Shown: positions 16,538-25,384, numbered from the stretch's first letter. The stretch: DNA of 64,000 bases from Rhizobium sp. J15 (GCF_002531825.1 NZ_NWSX01000023.1:1-64000); one strand, 5' to 3'. The notes: generated from the sequence alone by a model not told the origin. Translations and numbers: made by a program.

Positions 16538-16636
16538 AGCGCATCGCGATCTTTCAGATTCGTTCGTTGCGCTTTAGCTTTTGTTTTTTCACGCACGTCG
16601 TTGCCGCAAAACCGCTGCACACTTTTGCGCGACATC
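16536..16636 (+). repeat. RIME-type repeat, copy B, between the two oxidoreductase paralogues
   Basis: The element starts inside the TAA stop codon of the first oxidoreductase and fills the gap up to the ribosome binding site of the second. It shares with copies A and C the blocks TCGCGATCTTTCAGATTCG and CGCAAAACCGCTGCACA, ending in TTTTGCGCGACAT. Two inverted-repeat halves are retained. It could influence expression of the second paralogue. Confidence 0.8.
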
Positions 16637-16651
16637 CTCCAGAGGAATATC

Positions 16652-17827
16652 ATGGCAGTCGATTTCAAATATATCGTCGTCGGCCGCGGGCTGATGGGAG
16701 CCGCCGCCGCGCGGCATCTGGCGTGCCAAGTGGAAGGCGTCGCGGTGATCGGCCCGGACGAGCCCGATGATCGCAAGACGCATGACGGTGTCTTCGCCAG
16801 CCATTACGACGAGGGCCGCATTACCCGCACCATCGATCCCGATCGCAACTGGGCGCTGCTCGCCAATCGTTCGATCGCTCGTTACGGCGAGATCGCACGC
16901 GAGAGCGGCATCGACTTCTACTGTGAGGTCGGCTGCGTCGTCGTTGCCCCTGATGGAAGCGATTATCTGGAGCGGACCCGGCAGGCGGCGGTCTCGCTCG
17001 GCGTCGAGACCAGCCATCTGGACGGAAGCGGATTGAAGGCGGTTTTTCCCTTCTTCGCCTTTCCCGACGCGGCTGCCGGCGTCTTCGAGGCGAGGGGAGC
17101 TGGATATATCAGCCCGCGCAAACTGGTGAAGGCACAATCAATGCTGGCGGAAAAGGCGGGCGCCACGGTCATCCGGGATCATGCCGTCTCGATCCGCGAG
17201 GAGGGCGGGCGCGCGACCGTCGAGACTGCCGGCGGAGTGACCTATCGCGCCGAGAAAGTGCTGCTGGCGGCGGGCGGATTTTCCATTGCCCGGAATCTGT
17301 TGCCGCAGCCCGTTGCCATGACGGTTTATGGCCGGACGGTCACACTTTTCGAGGTGAGCGAGGCCGACGCGCTCCGCCTGGCCGCGATGCCGTCGCTCAT
17401 CCTCGACGTGCCCGGCATCCACATCTATCTGCTGCCACCGATCCGTTATCCCGACGGCAAATATTACCTGAAGATCGGCGGCGATCCGGATGATCTGGTC
17501 TTGAGCGACGACGTCGAGATGCGCGCCTGGTTCAGGACCGAGGGGCGCGAGACGGTGCGCGCCTATCTGCAGCGCATCGTCGCCGGCATCGTTCCCGATA
17601 TGACGCCGCTTTCGATCTCGACGGCCGCCTGCGTCGTCTCGCTCACCGAAAGCGGCTATCCGATGATCGGCTATGGCGCATCGCCCGGAATCGCGGTGCT
17701 GACGGGCTGCGCCGGAACCTCTGCCAAGAGTTCGGACGAAATCGGCAGGCTCGGGGCCGAGCTGCTTTTGTCAGGCAGAATCAGCCAACAGGGCTATTCC
17801 ACGGATTTCACACCTTATTTCCGTTAA
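16652..17827 (+). CDS. FAD-dependent oxidoreductase (DAO/MSOX family), second paralogue
   Basis: This 391-residue protein is collinear with its upstream neighbour. Both start MAVDF, share the GRGxMGAAAARHL flavin-binding segment, the DRKTHDGVFASHYDE region (ERKTHHGVFASHYDE in the first), LPPIRYPDGK and the C-terminal AKSSDEIGRLGA. Divergence is moderate throughout, so this is an old tandem duplication with both copies intact. Its ribosome binding site is AGAGGAAT before the ATG at 16652. Substrate specificity may differ between the copies. The rnpB RNA gene begins 53 bp downstream. Confidence 0.8.
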   Translation: MAVDFKYIVVGRGLMGAAAARHLACQVEGVAVIGPDEPDDRKTHDGVFASHYDEGRITRTIDPDRNWALLANRSIARYGEIARESGIDFYCEVGCVVVAPDGSDYLERTRQAAVSLGVETSHLDGSGLKAVFPFFAFPDAAAGVFEARGAGYISPRKLVKAQSMLAEKAGATVIRDHAVSIREEGGRATVETAGGVTYRAEKVLLAAGGFSIARNLLPQPVAMTVYGRTVTLFEVSEADALRLAAMPSLILDVPGIHIYLLPPIRYPDGKYYLKIGGDPDDLVLSDDVEMRAWFRTEGRETVRAYLQRIVAGIVPDMTPLSISTAACVVSLTESGYPMIGYGASPGIAVLTGCAGTSAKSSDEIGRLGAELLLSGRISQQGYSTDFTPYFR

Positions 17828-17880
17828 GGCTGCCACCCATATTTCGGTGGTAATTGCGGGCTTCCTCGTTTATGGGAGCC

Positions 17881-18280
17881 CTGCCAGTTGGCCGGGCAGC
17901 CGCGCTTTACCAATGCCGAAAGGCGGTAGGGTGAGGAAAGTCCGGGCTCCACGGAAACACGGTGCCGGATAACGTCCGGCGAGGGCGACCTCAGGGAAAG
18001 TGCCACAGAAAGCAAACCGCCTGTCATGACAGGTAAGGGTGAAAGGGTGGGGTAAGAGCCCACCGCATCTCCGGCAACGGAAATGGCACGGTAAACCCCA
18101 CCGGGAGCAAGACCGAATAGGGATGACGCGGCGGGCCGAAAGGCCCTCCGGCCGGTTTCCAGGCCAGTCATCCGGGTGGGTTGCGTGAGGCAGCGTGCGA
18201 GCGCTGTCCCAGAGGAATGGCTGCCACGTTCCGGCTCGCGCCGGAGCCATACAGAACCCGGCTTACAGGCCAACTGGCGA
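17881..18280 (+). ncRNA. rnpB: RNase P RNA, bacterial class A
   Basis: The catalytic RNA of RNase P matures the 5' ends of tRNAs. The P1 helix is visible as CCAGTTGGCC at 17884 pairing with GGCCAACTGG at 18268. Conserved core segments include GGTGAGGAAAGTCCGGGCTC near 17930, the AGGGTGAAAGGGTGGGGTAAGAG region near 18035 and CAGAACCCGGCTTACAGGCC near 18251. The length of about 400 nt is usual for alphaproteobacteria. Open frames on both strands across it are artefacts. The ends are set by P1, so each may be off by a few bases. Confidence 0.95.
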
Positions 18281-18309
18281 TTAACATCCGAGCCGCGGCA
18301 AGGCTCTAA

Positions 18310-18330
18310 GCCCCTGAAACAGGGCGTTTT
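18310..18330 (+). terminator. Likely terminator of rnpB
   Basis: A short CCCTG-AAA-CAGGG hairpin is followed by CGTTTTC, 30 bp beyond the RNase P RNA P1 helix. The stem is short but the U run and location fit. Confidence 0.5.
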
Positions 18331-18407
18331 CAAGCTCGTATTCATACAGCCGACGGATGGATTTTTGTGCGACGCCACCAATGCGTGTCATCTGTAAAAT
18401 GGCAACG

Positions 18408-18422
18408 CTAACCCTTTGTTAA
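18408..18422. promoter_or_regulatory. Possible CtrA box upstream of mraZ
   Basis: CTAA-N7-TTAA matches the CtrA full-site consensus TTAA-N7-TTAA at seven of eight positions and is followed by another TTAAC at 18425. It lies about 55 bp upstream of the mraZ promoter. CtrA controls division genes in other alphaproteobacteria; use of this site is a guess from pattern. Confidence 0.3.
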
Positions 18423-18474
18423 ACTTAACAGCTTATAAATGTTTGATCATGCGCCCGTTGCGAAATGGGTGTAT

Positions 18475-18508
18475 CCCATTGACGCCCATATGGTCCCATG
18501 CTATCCCA
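18475..18508. promoter_or_regulatory. MraZ operator: four CCCA boxes at 10-bp spacing
   Basis: CCCA occurs at 18475, 18485, 18495 and 18505, each separated by six bases, that is, one helical turn apart on the same DNA face. Read on the minus strand these are TGGG repeats with the spacing known for MraZ operators in other bacteria. They overlap the mraZ promoter, so binding would block RNA polymerase and give negative autoregulation of the cluster. Confidence 0.8.
18478..18506 (+). promoter_or_regulatory. Sigma-70 promoter of the dcw cluster
   Basis: TTGAC at 18479-18483 and CTATCC at 18501-18506 are separated by 17 bp, close to the rhizobial consensus CTTGAC-N17-CTATAT. Transcription would begin near 18513 and leave a leader of about 170 nt before mraZ. 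The promoter is interleaved with the four MraZ boxes. Confidence 0.6.
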
Positions 18509-18684
18509 AATGCGCACTGCACCAGGGCAATCATTTGCCCATTTATCGCAAAGCAAAGGCGCCTTCCTTTCCGGAAGCGTCGGGTGGGATTTAGCTCATC
18601 CGGCTTGCGAAGCTGTGCCTGATATCGGGAGTTTCGGGCGTTTCGATGATGTCCGGATCCCTGCGGGAACGGATGTTTCGTGTC

Positions 18685-19122
18685 ATGAGCCGCTTCCTAT
18701 CGAACGCGACCAACAGGATCGATGCCAAGGGCAGGGTTTCCGTGCCTTCGGCATTCCGTTTCGTGCTGGCGCAGCGCAACGTCCAGGAGCTTTACTGCTT
18801 TCAGGATTTTGTGTTTCCGGCGATCAGCGTCGGCGGTCCGGATCTTCTCGAAAGGTTCGAACGGCAGATTGCTGCGGAAGATCCGTTTTCGCCGGATGCG
18901 AATGCGATGTCGCTTCTGATCCACGGAGGCGGTGTCTTCATGAAGCTCGACGCCGAGGGGCGGTTGATGGTGACGGATTTCATCCGCGACTTCACCGGCA
19001 TCTCGGACGAGGTGACCTTCGTTGGTCGGGCGGATCATTTTCAGCTCTGGCAGCCGCAGGCATTTCAGGCCGCGCAGGCGCAGGCACGAGGGGAGCGCAA
19101 GCTGGCGGGCAAGCGTTCCTGA
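18685..19122 (+). CDS. mraZ: MraZ transcriptional regulator of the division/cell-wall cluster
   Basis: The 145-residue protein has two AbrB-like MraZ repeats. The first begins FLSNATNRIDAKGRVSVPSAFR and the second includes FMKLDAEGRLMVTDFIRDFTG near residue 90; each carries the D-x-[KE]-G-R turn used in DNA contact. It forms ring oligomers that bind tandem TGGG boxes upstream of mra genes. Such boxes are present here upstream of its own promoter. I chose ATG 18685 because the domain starts immediately there; in-frame ATGs at 18646 and 18673 would add a non-conserved extension. It is the first gene of the dcw cluster. Confidence 0.92.
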   Translation: MSRFLSNATNRIDAKGRVSVPSAFRFVLAQRNVQELYCFQDFVFPAISVGGPDLLERFERQIAAEDPFSPDANAMSLLIHGGGVFMKLDAEGRLMVTDFIRDFTGISDEVTFVGRADHFQLWQPQAFQAAQAQARGERKLAGKRS

Positions 19123-19139
19123 AAGGACGAGGGAACGGA

Positions 19140-20165
19140 ATGGTGGCGAATCCTGGCGGAGGTTCAACTGATGCCGGTGGCGGACCGGTTCGTCACATTC
19201 CTGTTCTTCTCGATGAAGTCCTTGCGGCGCTGGCGCCCGCACCCGGCAAGCTCATTCTCGACGGTACATTCGGTGCGGGCGGCTATAGCTCGGCCATCCT
19301 TGCGACCGGCGCCGAGGTGATTGCGCTCGATCGCGACCCGACGGCGATTGCGGCAGGGCAGGCTATGGTCGCCGCCTATGGCGGCCGTCTTCGGCTCATC
19401 CATTCGCAATTCTCGCATCTTGCCGATCATGCGCCGCAGGGCGGGCTCGACGGCGTCGTGCTCGATATCGGCGTCTCCTCCATGCAGATCGACGAGGCCG
19501 AGCGCGGCTTCTCCTTCCAGAAGAACGGACCGCTCGACATGCGCATGTCGGCGGCGGGCGTTTCGGCCGCCGATGTCGTCAATCGCGCCAAGGTCGCCGA
19601 TCTCATCCGCATCTTCCATTTTCTCGGCGAGGAAAACCAGGCGCCGCGCATCGCCCATGCGATCGAGAAGCGGCGCGAGGAGAAACCCTTCGAAACGACA
19701 CGTGATCTCGCCGGCCTCATCGAGCTGGTCACGCCGCGCAAGATGAAGGACAAGATCCATCCGGCGACGCGCGTTTTCCAGGCCCTGCGCATCTTCGTCA
19801 ATGACGAGCTCGGGGAGCTGGCGCAGGCGTTGTTTGCGGCGGAGCGAGTGCTGAAGCCCGGCGGGCGGCTCGTGGTCGTCACCTTTCATTCGCTTGAAGA
19901 CCGCGTCGTCAAGAAATTCTTCTCCGACCGCGCCGGCAAGGCGTCGGGTTCGCGCCACCTGCCGGCCGCGCATGAGCGGGCAGCGACGTTCACCGCAATC
20001 GGCAAGCCGATGGTTTCGGCAAGCGAGGCGGAGGCCGAGGCTAATCCGCGCGCCCGCTCCGCCAAGCTGCGCGCCGGCCTCAGGACGGATGCCGCCGCCG
20101 AGGCGGCGGATATGTCGCTCTTCGGGTTTCCCAATCTTGCCACTCTCGGAAAGCTTGGAGGTTGA
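19140..20165 (+). CDS. rsmH: 16S rRNA (cytosine(1402)-N4)-methyltransferase
   Basis: The 341-residue enzyme (formerly MraW) methylates N4 of C1402 in the 16S rRNA decoding centre using SAM. An N-terminal HIPVLLDEVLAAL leads into the SAM motif DGTFGAGGYS near residue 40, followed by DRDPTAI and, later, LVVVTFHSLEDRVVKKFF near 245. The length is usual for the family. The ATG at 19140 has GAGGGAAC upstream and lies 17 bp after mraZ; a much longer open frame upstream runs through mraZ and is a shadow. It ends 1 bp before ftsL. Confidence 0.95.
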   Translation: MVANPGGGSTDAGGGPVRHIPVLLDEVLAALAPAPGKLILDGTFGAGGYSSAILATGAEVIALDRDPTAIAAGQAMVAAYGGRLRLIHSQFSHLADHAPQGGLDGVVLDIGVSSMQIDEAERGFSFQKNGPLDMRMSAAGVSAADVVNRAKVADLIRIFHFLGEENQAPRIAHAIEKRREEKPFETTRDLAGLIELVTPRKMKDKIHPATRVFQALRIFVNDELGELAQALFAAERVLKPGGRLVVVTFHSLEDRVVKKFFSDRAGKASGSRHLPAAHERAATFTAIGKPMVSASEAEAEANPRARSAKLRAGLRTDAAAEAADMSLFGFPNLATLGKLGG

Positions 20166-20166
20166 T

Positions 20167-20643
20167 ATGCTGAGGACGTTCGATCTCGTACTCATCGGCG
20201 TCATGACGGCAACTGCCGCCGTCACCTACACGATCAAGCATCGCGCCGAATTGAAGCTCGAGGAGGTTCGTCGCCTCGAAGCCGAGATCAAGCTCGAGAA
20301 GGATACGATCGACCTTCTCAAGGCCGACTGGGCGCTGCAATCGCAGCCGAACCGGCTAGAGCGGCTGGTCAATGCCTATAATGCCGAGCTGCAGCTGCAG
20401 CCGACGGAATCGACGGCGCTCGTGCATGCCAAGGAGCTGCCGATGCTGAAATCGGAGGTTCCGGTGCCCGATGTGACGGAGGCTAAGGCCAGCGCCAAAG
20501 GCGCGGCTGTGGCGAGCGCCAAAGGTGCCGGCGCCGCCGCCAAGGCGCAGCCCGTTCCGACGCCCGCTCCACGCGGCGGCGTAGCGCAGCATGGCGTCGT
20601 GGAAGATGAAGCAGACGAGATCGAAACGGGGTCGGTAGAATAA
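20167..20643 (+). CDS. ftsL: Cell division protein FtsL
   Basis: The 158-residue bitopic membrane protein has a short cytoplasmic start, one transmembrane helix (about residues 6-22, LVLIGVMTATAAVTYTI) and a periplasmic coiled coil (about 25-70, RAELKLEEVRRLEAEIKLEKD). It would form the FtsQLB complex that activates septal FtsWI. A low-complexity Ala/Lys/Pro tail of about 80 residues extends it beyond the usual 90-120. Identification rests on position between rsmH and ftsI plus topology, because FtsL sequences are poorly conserved. It overlaps ftsI by one base (TAATG). Confidence 0.88.
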   Translation: MLRTFDLVLIGVMTATAAVTYTIKHRAELKLEEVRRLEAEIKLEKDTIDLLKADWALQSQPNRLERLVNAYNAELQLQPTESTALVHAKELPMLKSEVPVPDVTEAKASAKGAAVASAKGAGAAAKAQPVPTPAPRGGVAQHGVVEDEADEIETGSVE

Positions 20644-22400
20644 TGTCGTTTCTTTCCCGCATCATGGTCCTGAAGAGCCAGGCGCATTTCTCCGCCGGCG
20701 TCTATAACCGCTTTGGCGGCCCTTCCGCCGGTCTGGCGATCGAGGGATCGCGCAAGAAAAAGTCCGGGCAGGCGAAAAGCCGCGTCGGTCTGCTGATCAT
20801 GGGTTTCATGGGCGTCTACGCCGTCATCGGCGGCCGTCTGGTCGAATATGCGATGAAGGATCAGGAGGTCGTCTCCAGCATCCTGCCGCCCGACCGGCTG
20901 ATGGCGTCGCGCCCCGATATCCTCGACCGCAACGGCGAGGTGCTGGCGACCGATATCCGCACCGTCTCGCTGTTTGCCGAGCCGAACAAGATCGTCGACG
21001 TCGACGAGGCGGTAGAGAAGCTTTCGACCGTGCTGCCCGAGCTCGACGCCAGGGACACCTATAAGAAGCTCTCGGTCAAGACCTCGCATTTCGCCTGGCT
21101 GCGCCGGCAGCTGACGCCGAAGCAACAGAGCCAGATCCTGGCGCTCGGCATTCCCGGCATCGGCTTCCGGCCGGAGAAGCGCCGCTTCTATCCGGGCGGG
21201 GCGACCGCCGCGCATATTCTCGGCTACGTCAACATCGACAACCGCGGTGTGGCCGGCATGGAGAAATATATCGACGACCAGGGGCTCGCCGATCTCGCCT
21301 CGGTCGGCATGACCAGCGACCAGCCGCTGGAGCCGGTGCGGCTGTCGATCGATCTGCGCGTGCAGAACATCGTCCGCGATGCGGTCGTCAACGCCGTCAA
21401 CAATTTCCAGTCCAAGGGCGCGGGCGCTGCCGTCATCGACGTGCATACCGGCGAAGTGCTCGGCATGGCATCGGCGCCGGACTTCGATCCGAACAATCCG
21501 CAGGAGGGCGCCAAGGAAGGCTGGCTCAACCGGATGACCAACGGCACCTTCGAAATGGGATCGACGTTCAAGACCTTCTCGCTGGCGATGGCGCTTGACA
21601 GCGGCAAGGTGAAGATGTCCGACACCTTCGACGCCAGCAAACCGATCTATATCGGCGGCTTCACCATCCATGACTTTCACGGGCAGCGCCGCTGGCTGAC
21701 CGTTCCGGAAATCTTCCAGTATTCCTCCAACATCGGCACGGCGCGCGTCATCGACCTCGTCGGCATCGATTCGCAGAAGGACTATCTGACCAAGCTCGGC
21801 CTTCTCACGAAAATGCAGACTGAGCTGCCCGAAGTGAAGATGCCGAGCCAGCCGCGCGTCTGGAAGAAGATCAATTCGATCACGATTTCCTTCGGCCACG
21901 GCGTTTCGACGACGGCGCTGCAGACCGGCGTGGCGGCCGCCGCTCTCGTCAACGGCGGCAAGCTGATCGAGCCGACATTCCTGCCGCGCACACGCGAACA
22001 GGCCGATCAGATCGCCACGCAGGTTCTCAAGAAGTCCACCAGCGACGCGGTCCGCTATCTCCTCGATTTCAACGGTTACAAGGGCTCCGGGCGCGTGGCC
22101 CGCGTGCCGGGCTTCGGCGTCGGCAGCAAGACCGGCACCGCCGACAAGGTGGTGAACGGGCGTTATTCCTCGACGCTGAACTTCAATTCCTTCATCGCCG
22201 CCTTCCCGATCGACAATCCCCGATATGCCGTCATCACCTTCTGCGACGAGCCGAAAACCGGCGAAAAGCAGTATGGCGGAACGATCTCCGCCGGTACGGC
22301 CGGCCCGATCGCCCGCGAAATCATCCGCCGCGCCGCCCCCATTCTCGGCATCGAGCCGAAATTTGGGGAGGGCGGATCGGCCTTGTTGGTGTCTTATTGA
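20643..22400 (+). CDS. ftsI: Septal peptidoglycan transpeptidase FtsI (PBP3)
   Basis: The 585-residue class B penicillin-binding protein cross-links septal peptidoglycan. A transmembrane helix (about residues 47-65) precedes the pedestal domain beginning near RPDILDRNGEVLATD. The transpeptidase motifs are STFK with nucleophile S307, SSN at 361-363 and KTG at 496-498. An N-terminal cytoplasmic region of about 45 residues is basic. Translation starts inside the ftsL stop codon (TAATG), which implies coupling. It works with FtsW (encoded at 27907) as the septal synthase pair. Confidence 0.95.
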   Translation: MSFLSRIMVLKSQAHFSAGVYNRFGGPSAGLAIEGSRKKKSGQAKSRVGLLIMGFMGVYAVIGGRLVEYAMKDQEVVSSILPPDRLMASRPDILDRNGEVLATDIRTVSLFAEPNKIVDVDEAVEKLSTVLPELDARDTYKKLSVKTSHFAWLRRQLTPKQQSQILALGIPGIGFRPEKRRFYPGGATAAHILGYVNIDNRGVAGMEKYIDDQGLADLASVGMTSDQPLEPVRLSIDLRVQNIVRDAVVNAVNNFQSKGAGAAVIDVHTGEVLGMASAPDFDPNNPQEGAKEGWLNRMTNGTFEMGSTFKTFSLAMALDSGKVKMSDTFDASKPIYIGGFTIHDFHGQRRWLTVPEIFQYSSNIGTARVIDLVGIDSQKDYLTKLGLLTKMQTELPEVKMPSQPRVWKKINSITISFGHGVSTTALQTGVAAAALVNGGKLIEPTFLPRTREQADQIATQVLKKSTSDAVRYLLDFNGYKGSGRVARVPGFGVGSKTGTADKVVNGRYSSTLNFNSFIAAFPIDNPRYAVITFCDEPKTGEKQYGGTISAGTAGPIAREIIRRAAPILGIEPKFGEGGSALLVSY

Positions 22401-22466
22401 GCGTGAATGAATATCGGCGCCGATTCGCGAGGGGTGAACCGGCTTCAAGAGAGAAAAGTGCATTCG

Positions 22467-23927
22467 ATGAAATTGCGAGACCTGGCCGGAGATCAGTTTC
22501 CGGAACTTGAAGCACAGCTCGAAGGCCCGGCAGGCTTGCTTGATATTTCAGGCCTGTCTTCGGACAGCCGCAAGGTGACGCCCGGCACGGCCTTCGTCGC
22601 GGTCGCCGGCACCAAGGCGGACGGGGCGGGCTTCATCGCCGATGCGGCAAGCCGGGGCGCTGCCGTCGCGATCGCTTCCCAAACCGTCGAGGCGTCCATC
22701 CCGGTGCTTGCCGTCAAGGAGCCGCGCCGCTTCCTTTCCGTCGCCGCCTCGCATTTCTACGGCAGGCAGCCGGGCACCATGGTCGCCGTCACCGGCACGG
22801 CGGGCAAGACCTCCGTCGCCTCTTTCACCAGGCAGATCTGGGCGCATGCGGGCCACGCGGCCGCGATGATCGGCACGACGGGCGTGGTCTCCCCGACGCG
22901 CAACGAATATGGCGCGCTGACGACGCCCGATCCGGTTTCGCTGCACAAGCTGCTCGCCGAGCTTTCCGACGAAGGCGTCACCCATGCGTCGATGGAGGCT
23001 TCCAGCCACGGCCTCGACCAGTGCCGGCTCGATGGCGTCAGGCTTGCCGCCGCCGCCTTCACCAATCTCGGCCGCGACCACATGGATTATCATCCCACGA
23101 TCGAGGACTATATGGCCGCCAAGATGCGGCTCTTCGATACGCTGCTGCCGAAGGGTGCGCCGGCGGTGATCTTTGCCGACGATCCCTGGTCGGCGCAGGC
23201 TGTCAAGGCTGCGGCCGATGCCGGTCACGATGTCCGCACGGTCGGGCGCAAGGGCGATTACCTCACGCTGAAACGCGTCGAGCATTTCCGCCACAAGCAG
23301 ACGGCGGAGATCCATATCGGCGACGAGATCTTCGAGGTCGACATTCCGCTGGCTGGCGATTTCCAGGTCGCCAATGCGCTGGTCGCGGCAGGGCTTGCCA
23401 TGTCGACCGGCGTTTCGGCAAAGGCGGCGATGGCCGCACTCGAAAAGCTCGTCGGCGCCTCCGGCCGTCTCGAACTCGTCGGTCATACCAAGGACGGCGC
23501 GCTTGCCTATGTCGATTATGCCCATAAGCCGGATGCGCTGGAAAATGTGCTGAGCTCGGTCCGGCCCTTCACGACCGGCCGCGTCGTCGTCGTCTTCGGC
23601 TGCGGCGGCGACCGCGACCGCGGCAAGCGGCCAATCATGGGCGAAATCGCCTGCCGTCTTGCCGATGTCGTCATCGTCACCGACGACAATCCGCGCTCGG
23701 AAGAGCCGGCCTCGATCCGGGCGGAGATCATGGCGGCAGCAGGCTGCGCCTCCGAGATCGGCGACCGCGCCACGGCGATCCGCGAAGCCGTCGGCATGCT
23801 GAAATCGGGCGACACGCTGATCGTCGCCGGCAAGGGGCATGAGGAGGGGCAGACGATCGGGAGCGTCACACTGCCGTTCTCCGATCATGCGGAGGTTCGT
23901 AAGGCCTTGGAGGAACTGAAATCTTGA
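22467..23927 (+). CDS. murE: UDP-MurNAc-L-Ala-D-Glu:meso-diaminopimelate ligase
   Basis: The 486-residue Mur ligase adds the third stem-peptide residue. Its P-loop is GTAGKTS near residue 110, the carbamylated-lysine region lies in the central domain, and DNPR (TDDNPRSEEP) near 410 is the specificity motif for meso-diaminopimelate rather than lysine, as expected for a Gram-negative wall. I use ATG 22467, where the conserved N-terminal domain begins; an ATG at 22407 would add 20 residues that look like leader. The stop codon overlaps the murF TTG start. Confidence 0.93.
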   Translation: MKLRDLAGDQFPELEAQLEGPAGLLDISGLSSDSRKVTPGTAFVAVAGTKADGAGFIADAASRGAAVAIASQTVEASIPVLAVKEPRRFLSVAASHFYGRQPGTMVAVTGTAGKTSVASFTRQIWAHAGHAAAMIGTTGVVSPTRNEYGALTTPDPVSLHKLLAELSDEGVTHASMEASSHGLDQCRLDGVRLAAAAFTNLGRDHMDYHPTIEDYMAAKMRLFDTLLPKGAPAVIFADDPWSAQAVKAAADAGHDVRTVGRKGDYLTLKRVEHFRHKQTAEIHIGDEIFEVDIPLAGDFQVANALVAAGLAMSTGVSAKAAMAALEKLVGASGRLELVGHTKDGALAYVDYAHKPDALENVLSSVRPFTTGRVVVVFGCGGDRDRGKRPIMGEIACRLADVVIVTDDNPRSEEPASIRAEIMAAAGCASEIGDRATAIREAVGMLKSGDTLIVAGKGHEEGQTIGSVTLPFSDHAEVRKALEELKS

Positions 23928-25363
23928 GCTGGCTCTGGACGACCGAAGACATGATCGCTGCGATGGCGGGGCGCCCCTTCGGCACTCTGCCCGAAGGCAT
24001 CACCGGCATTTCCATCGACAGCCGCTCGATCAGCCCGGGCGAAGCCTTCTTCGCAATCAAGGGCGACCGCGTCGACGGTCACGACTATGCGTCGATGGCG
24101 ATGGCGAACGGTGCTGCCCTTCTCGTCGTCAGCGAAGCGAGGCTTCCGGCCATGGGCCGCCTGACGGTGCCGATGATCGTCGTCGACGACGTGCTCGCAG
24201 CACTCGTGCGTCTCGGGCAGGCTTCGCGCGAGCGGTCGCGGGCAAAGATCATCGCCGTCACCGGTTCGGTCGGCAAGACCACCACCAAGGAAATGCTGCG
24301 GCACGTGCTGTCGCCCTCCGGCAAGGTGCATGCCTCCGTCGCCTCCTTCAACAATCACTGGGGCGTGCCGCTGACGCTGGCGCGCATGCCTGACGATACC
24401 GATTACGGGGTCTTCGAAGTCGGGATGAACCATCCGGGCGAGATCCGGCCGCTGGTGGCGATGATCCGCCCCCATGTCGCCGTCATTACGACAATCGCGC
24501 CGGCGCATCTCGGCAATTTCAAGAGCATCAAGGAGATAGCCGCCGCCAAGGCCGAGATCTTCGAGGGGCTGGAGCCCGGTGGCCATGTCGTGCTCAACCG
24601 CGACAACGACCAGTTCAATTTCCTCGACCGGACGGCGCAGTCGCTCGGCATCGAGCAGATCCATTCCTTCGGGCAGCATGCGAAAGCCGAATACCGGCTC
24701 GCGGAATTCAACGGCTCGGACGAGAATTCGACGCTGTGGCTGACGATCGGCGGCGAGACGCTGGAGGTGGCGCTCGGCGCGCCGGGCCGCCACATCGCCG
24801 AGAATGCGCTGGCCGCACTCGGCGTCGTCAGGATCGTCGGCGCCGATATCGAAAAGGCGATCGCCGCACTTGCGACGCTGAAGCCGGAAAAGGGCAGGGG
24901 CAAGCGCCACCGGCTTTCGATCGGCGGCGGCAACGGCAGCTTCACGCTGATCGACGAGAGCTACAATGCCAATCCGGCCTCGATGCGCGCGGCGATCGCG
25001 CTGCTGGCGGCGGCCGAGCCGACCGGCCGCGGACGCCGCATCGCCGTGCTCGGCGACATGCTCGAGATGGGCGAATATGCCGAGAAGGTCCACACCGACC
25101 TCACCGGGCCGCTGCTTGCGGCCGGCATCGAACATGTCTGGCTCGCGGGCGCCGAAATGGCCGCGCTGAAGGAATCACTGCCGGAAAGCGTCCACGTCGA
25201 ATACCGGGAAAAGACGGACGAATTGACGGACTACGTGTTGAACTCGGTCGTCCCGGGCGACGTGTTGATGGTGAAATCGTCTCTGGGCATCGGTTTCGGC
25301 AAGATCGTCGCCGCGCTTCTTGACAAGTTCCCGGCATTTTCCGACACGCAACGCGAACTTTGA
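23924..25363 (+). CDS. murF: UDP-MurNAc-tripeptide:D-Ala-D-Ala ligase
   Basis: The 479-residue enzyme adds D-Ala-D-Ala to complete the UDP-MurNAc-pentapeptide. Domains are the N-terminal UDP-substrate domain (about 1-95), the ATPase domain with P-loop GSVGKTTTKE near 107 and the C-terminal domain with IDESYNANPASM near 345. The start codon is TTG, overlapping the murE stop (TTGA), with GGAGG ten bases upstream. No ATG alternative exists before the conserved N-terminus. A TTG start may keep MurF expression low relative to its neighbours. Confidence 0.93.
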   Translation: MSWLWTTEDMIAAMAGRPFGTLPEGITGISIDSRSISPGEAFFAIKGDRVDGHDYASMAMANGAALLVVSEARLPAMGRLTVPMIVVDDVLAALVRLGQASRERSRAKIIAVTGSVGKTTTKEMLRHVLSPSGKVHASVASFNNHWGVPLTLARMPDDTDYGVFEVGMNHPGEIRPLVAMIRPHVAVITTIAPAHLGNFKSIKEIAAAKAEIFEGLEPGGHVVLNRDNDQFNFLDRTAQSLGIEQIHSFGQHAKAEYRLAEFNGSDENSTLWLTIGGETLEVALGAPGRHIAENALAALGVVRIVGADIEKAIAALATLKPEKGRGKRHRLSIGGGNGSFTLIDESYNANPASMRAAIALLAAAEPTGRGRRIAVLGDMLEMGEYAEKVHTDLTGPLLAAGIEHVWLAGAEMAALKESLPESVHVEYREKTDELTDYVLNSVVPGDVLMVKSSLGIGFGKIVAALLDKFPAFSDTQREL

Positions 25364-25384
25364 TCGGGTAACAAGGGGCCCTGA

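Noticed and set aside
17824..18381. Long minus-strand open frames (185 and 126 residues) across 17.8-18.4 kb
   Set aside because: They run antisense to the RNase P RNA, whose P1 helix and conserved core are clear; such frames are a classic misannotation.
18475..18508. Regularly spaced short repeats considered as a CRISPR-like array
   Set aside because: Four-base boxes at 10-bp period fit MraZ operator geometry; there are no 25-40 bp repeats with spacers and no cas genes.
20376..22463. A 695-residue minus-strand open frame
   Set aside because: It is antisense to ftsL/ftsI, which have complete motifs; the composition (Arg/Asp/Gly/His-rich) is typical of shadows in GC-rich DNA.
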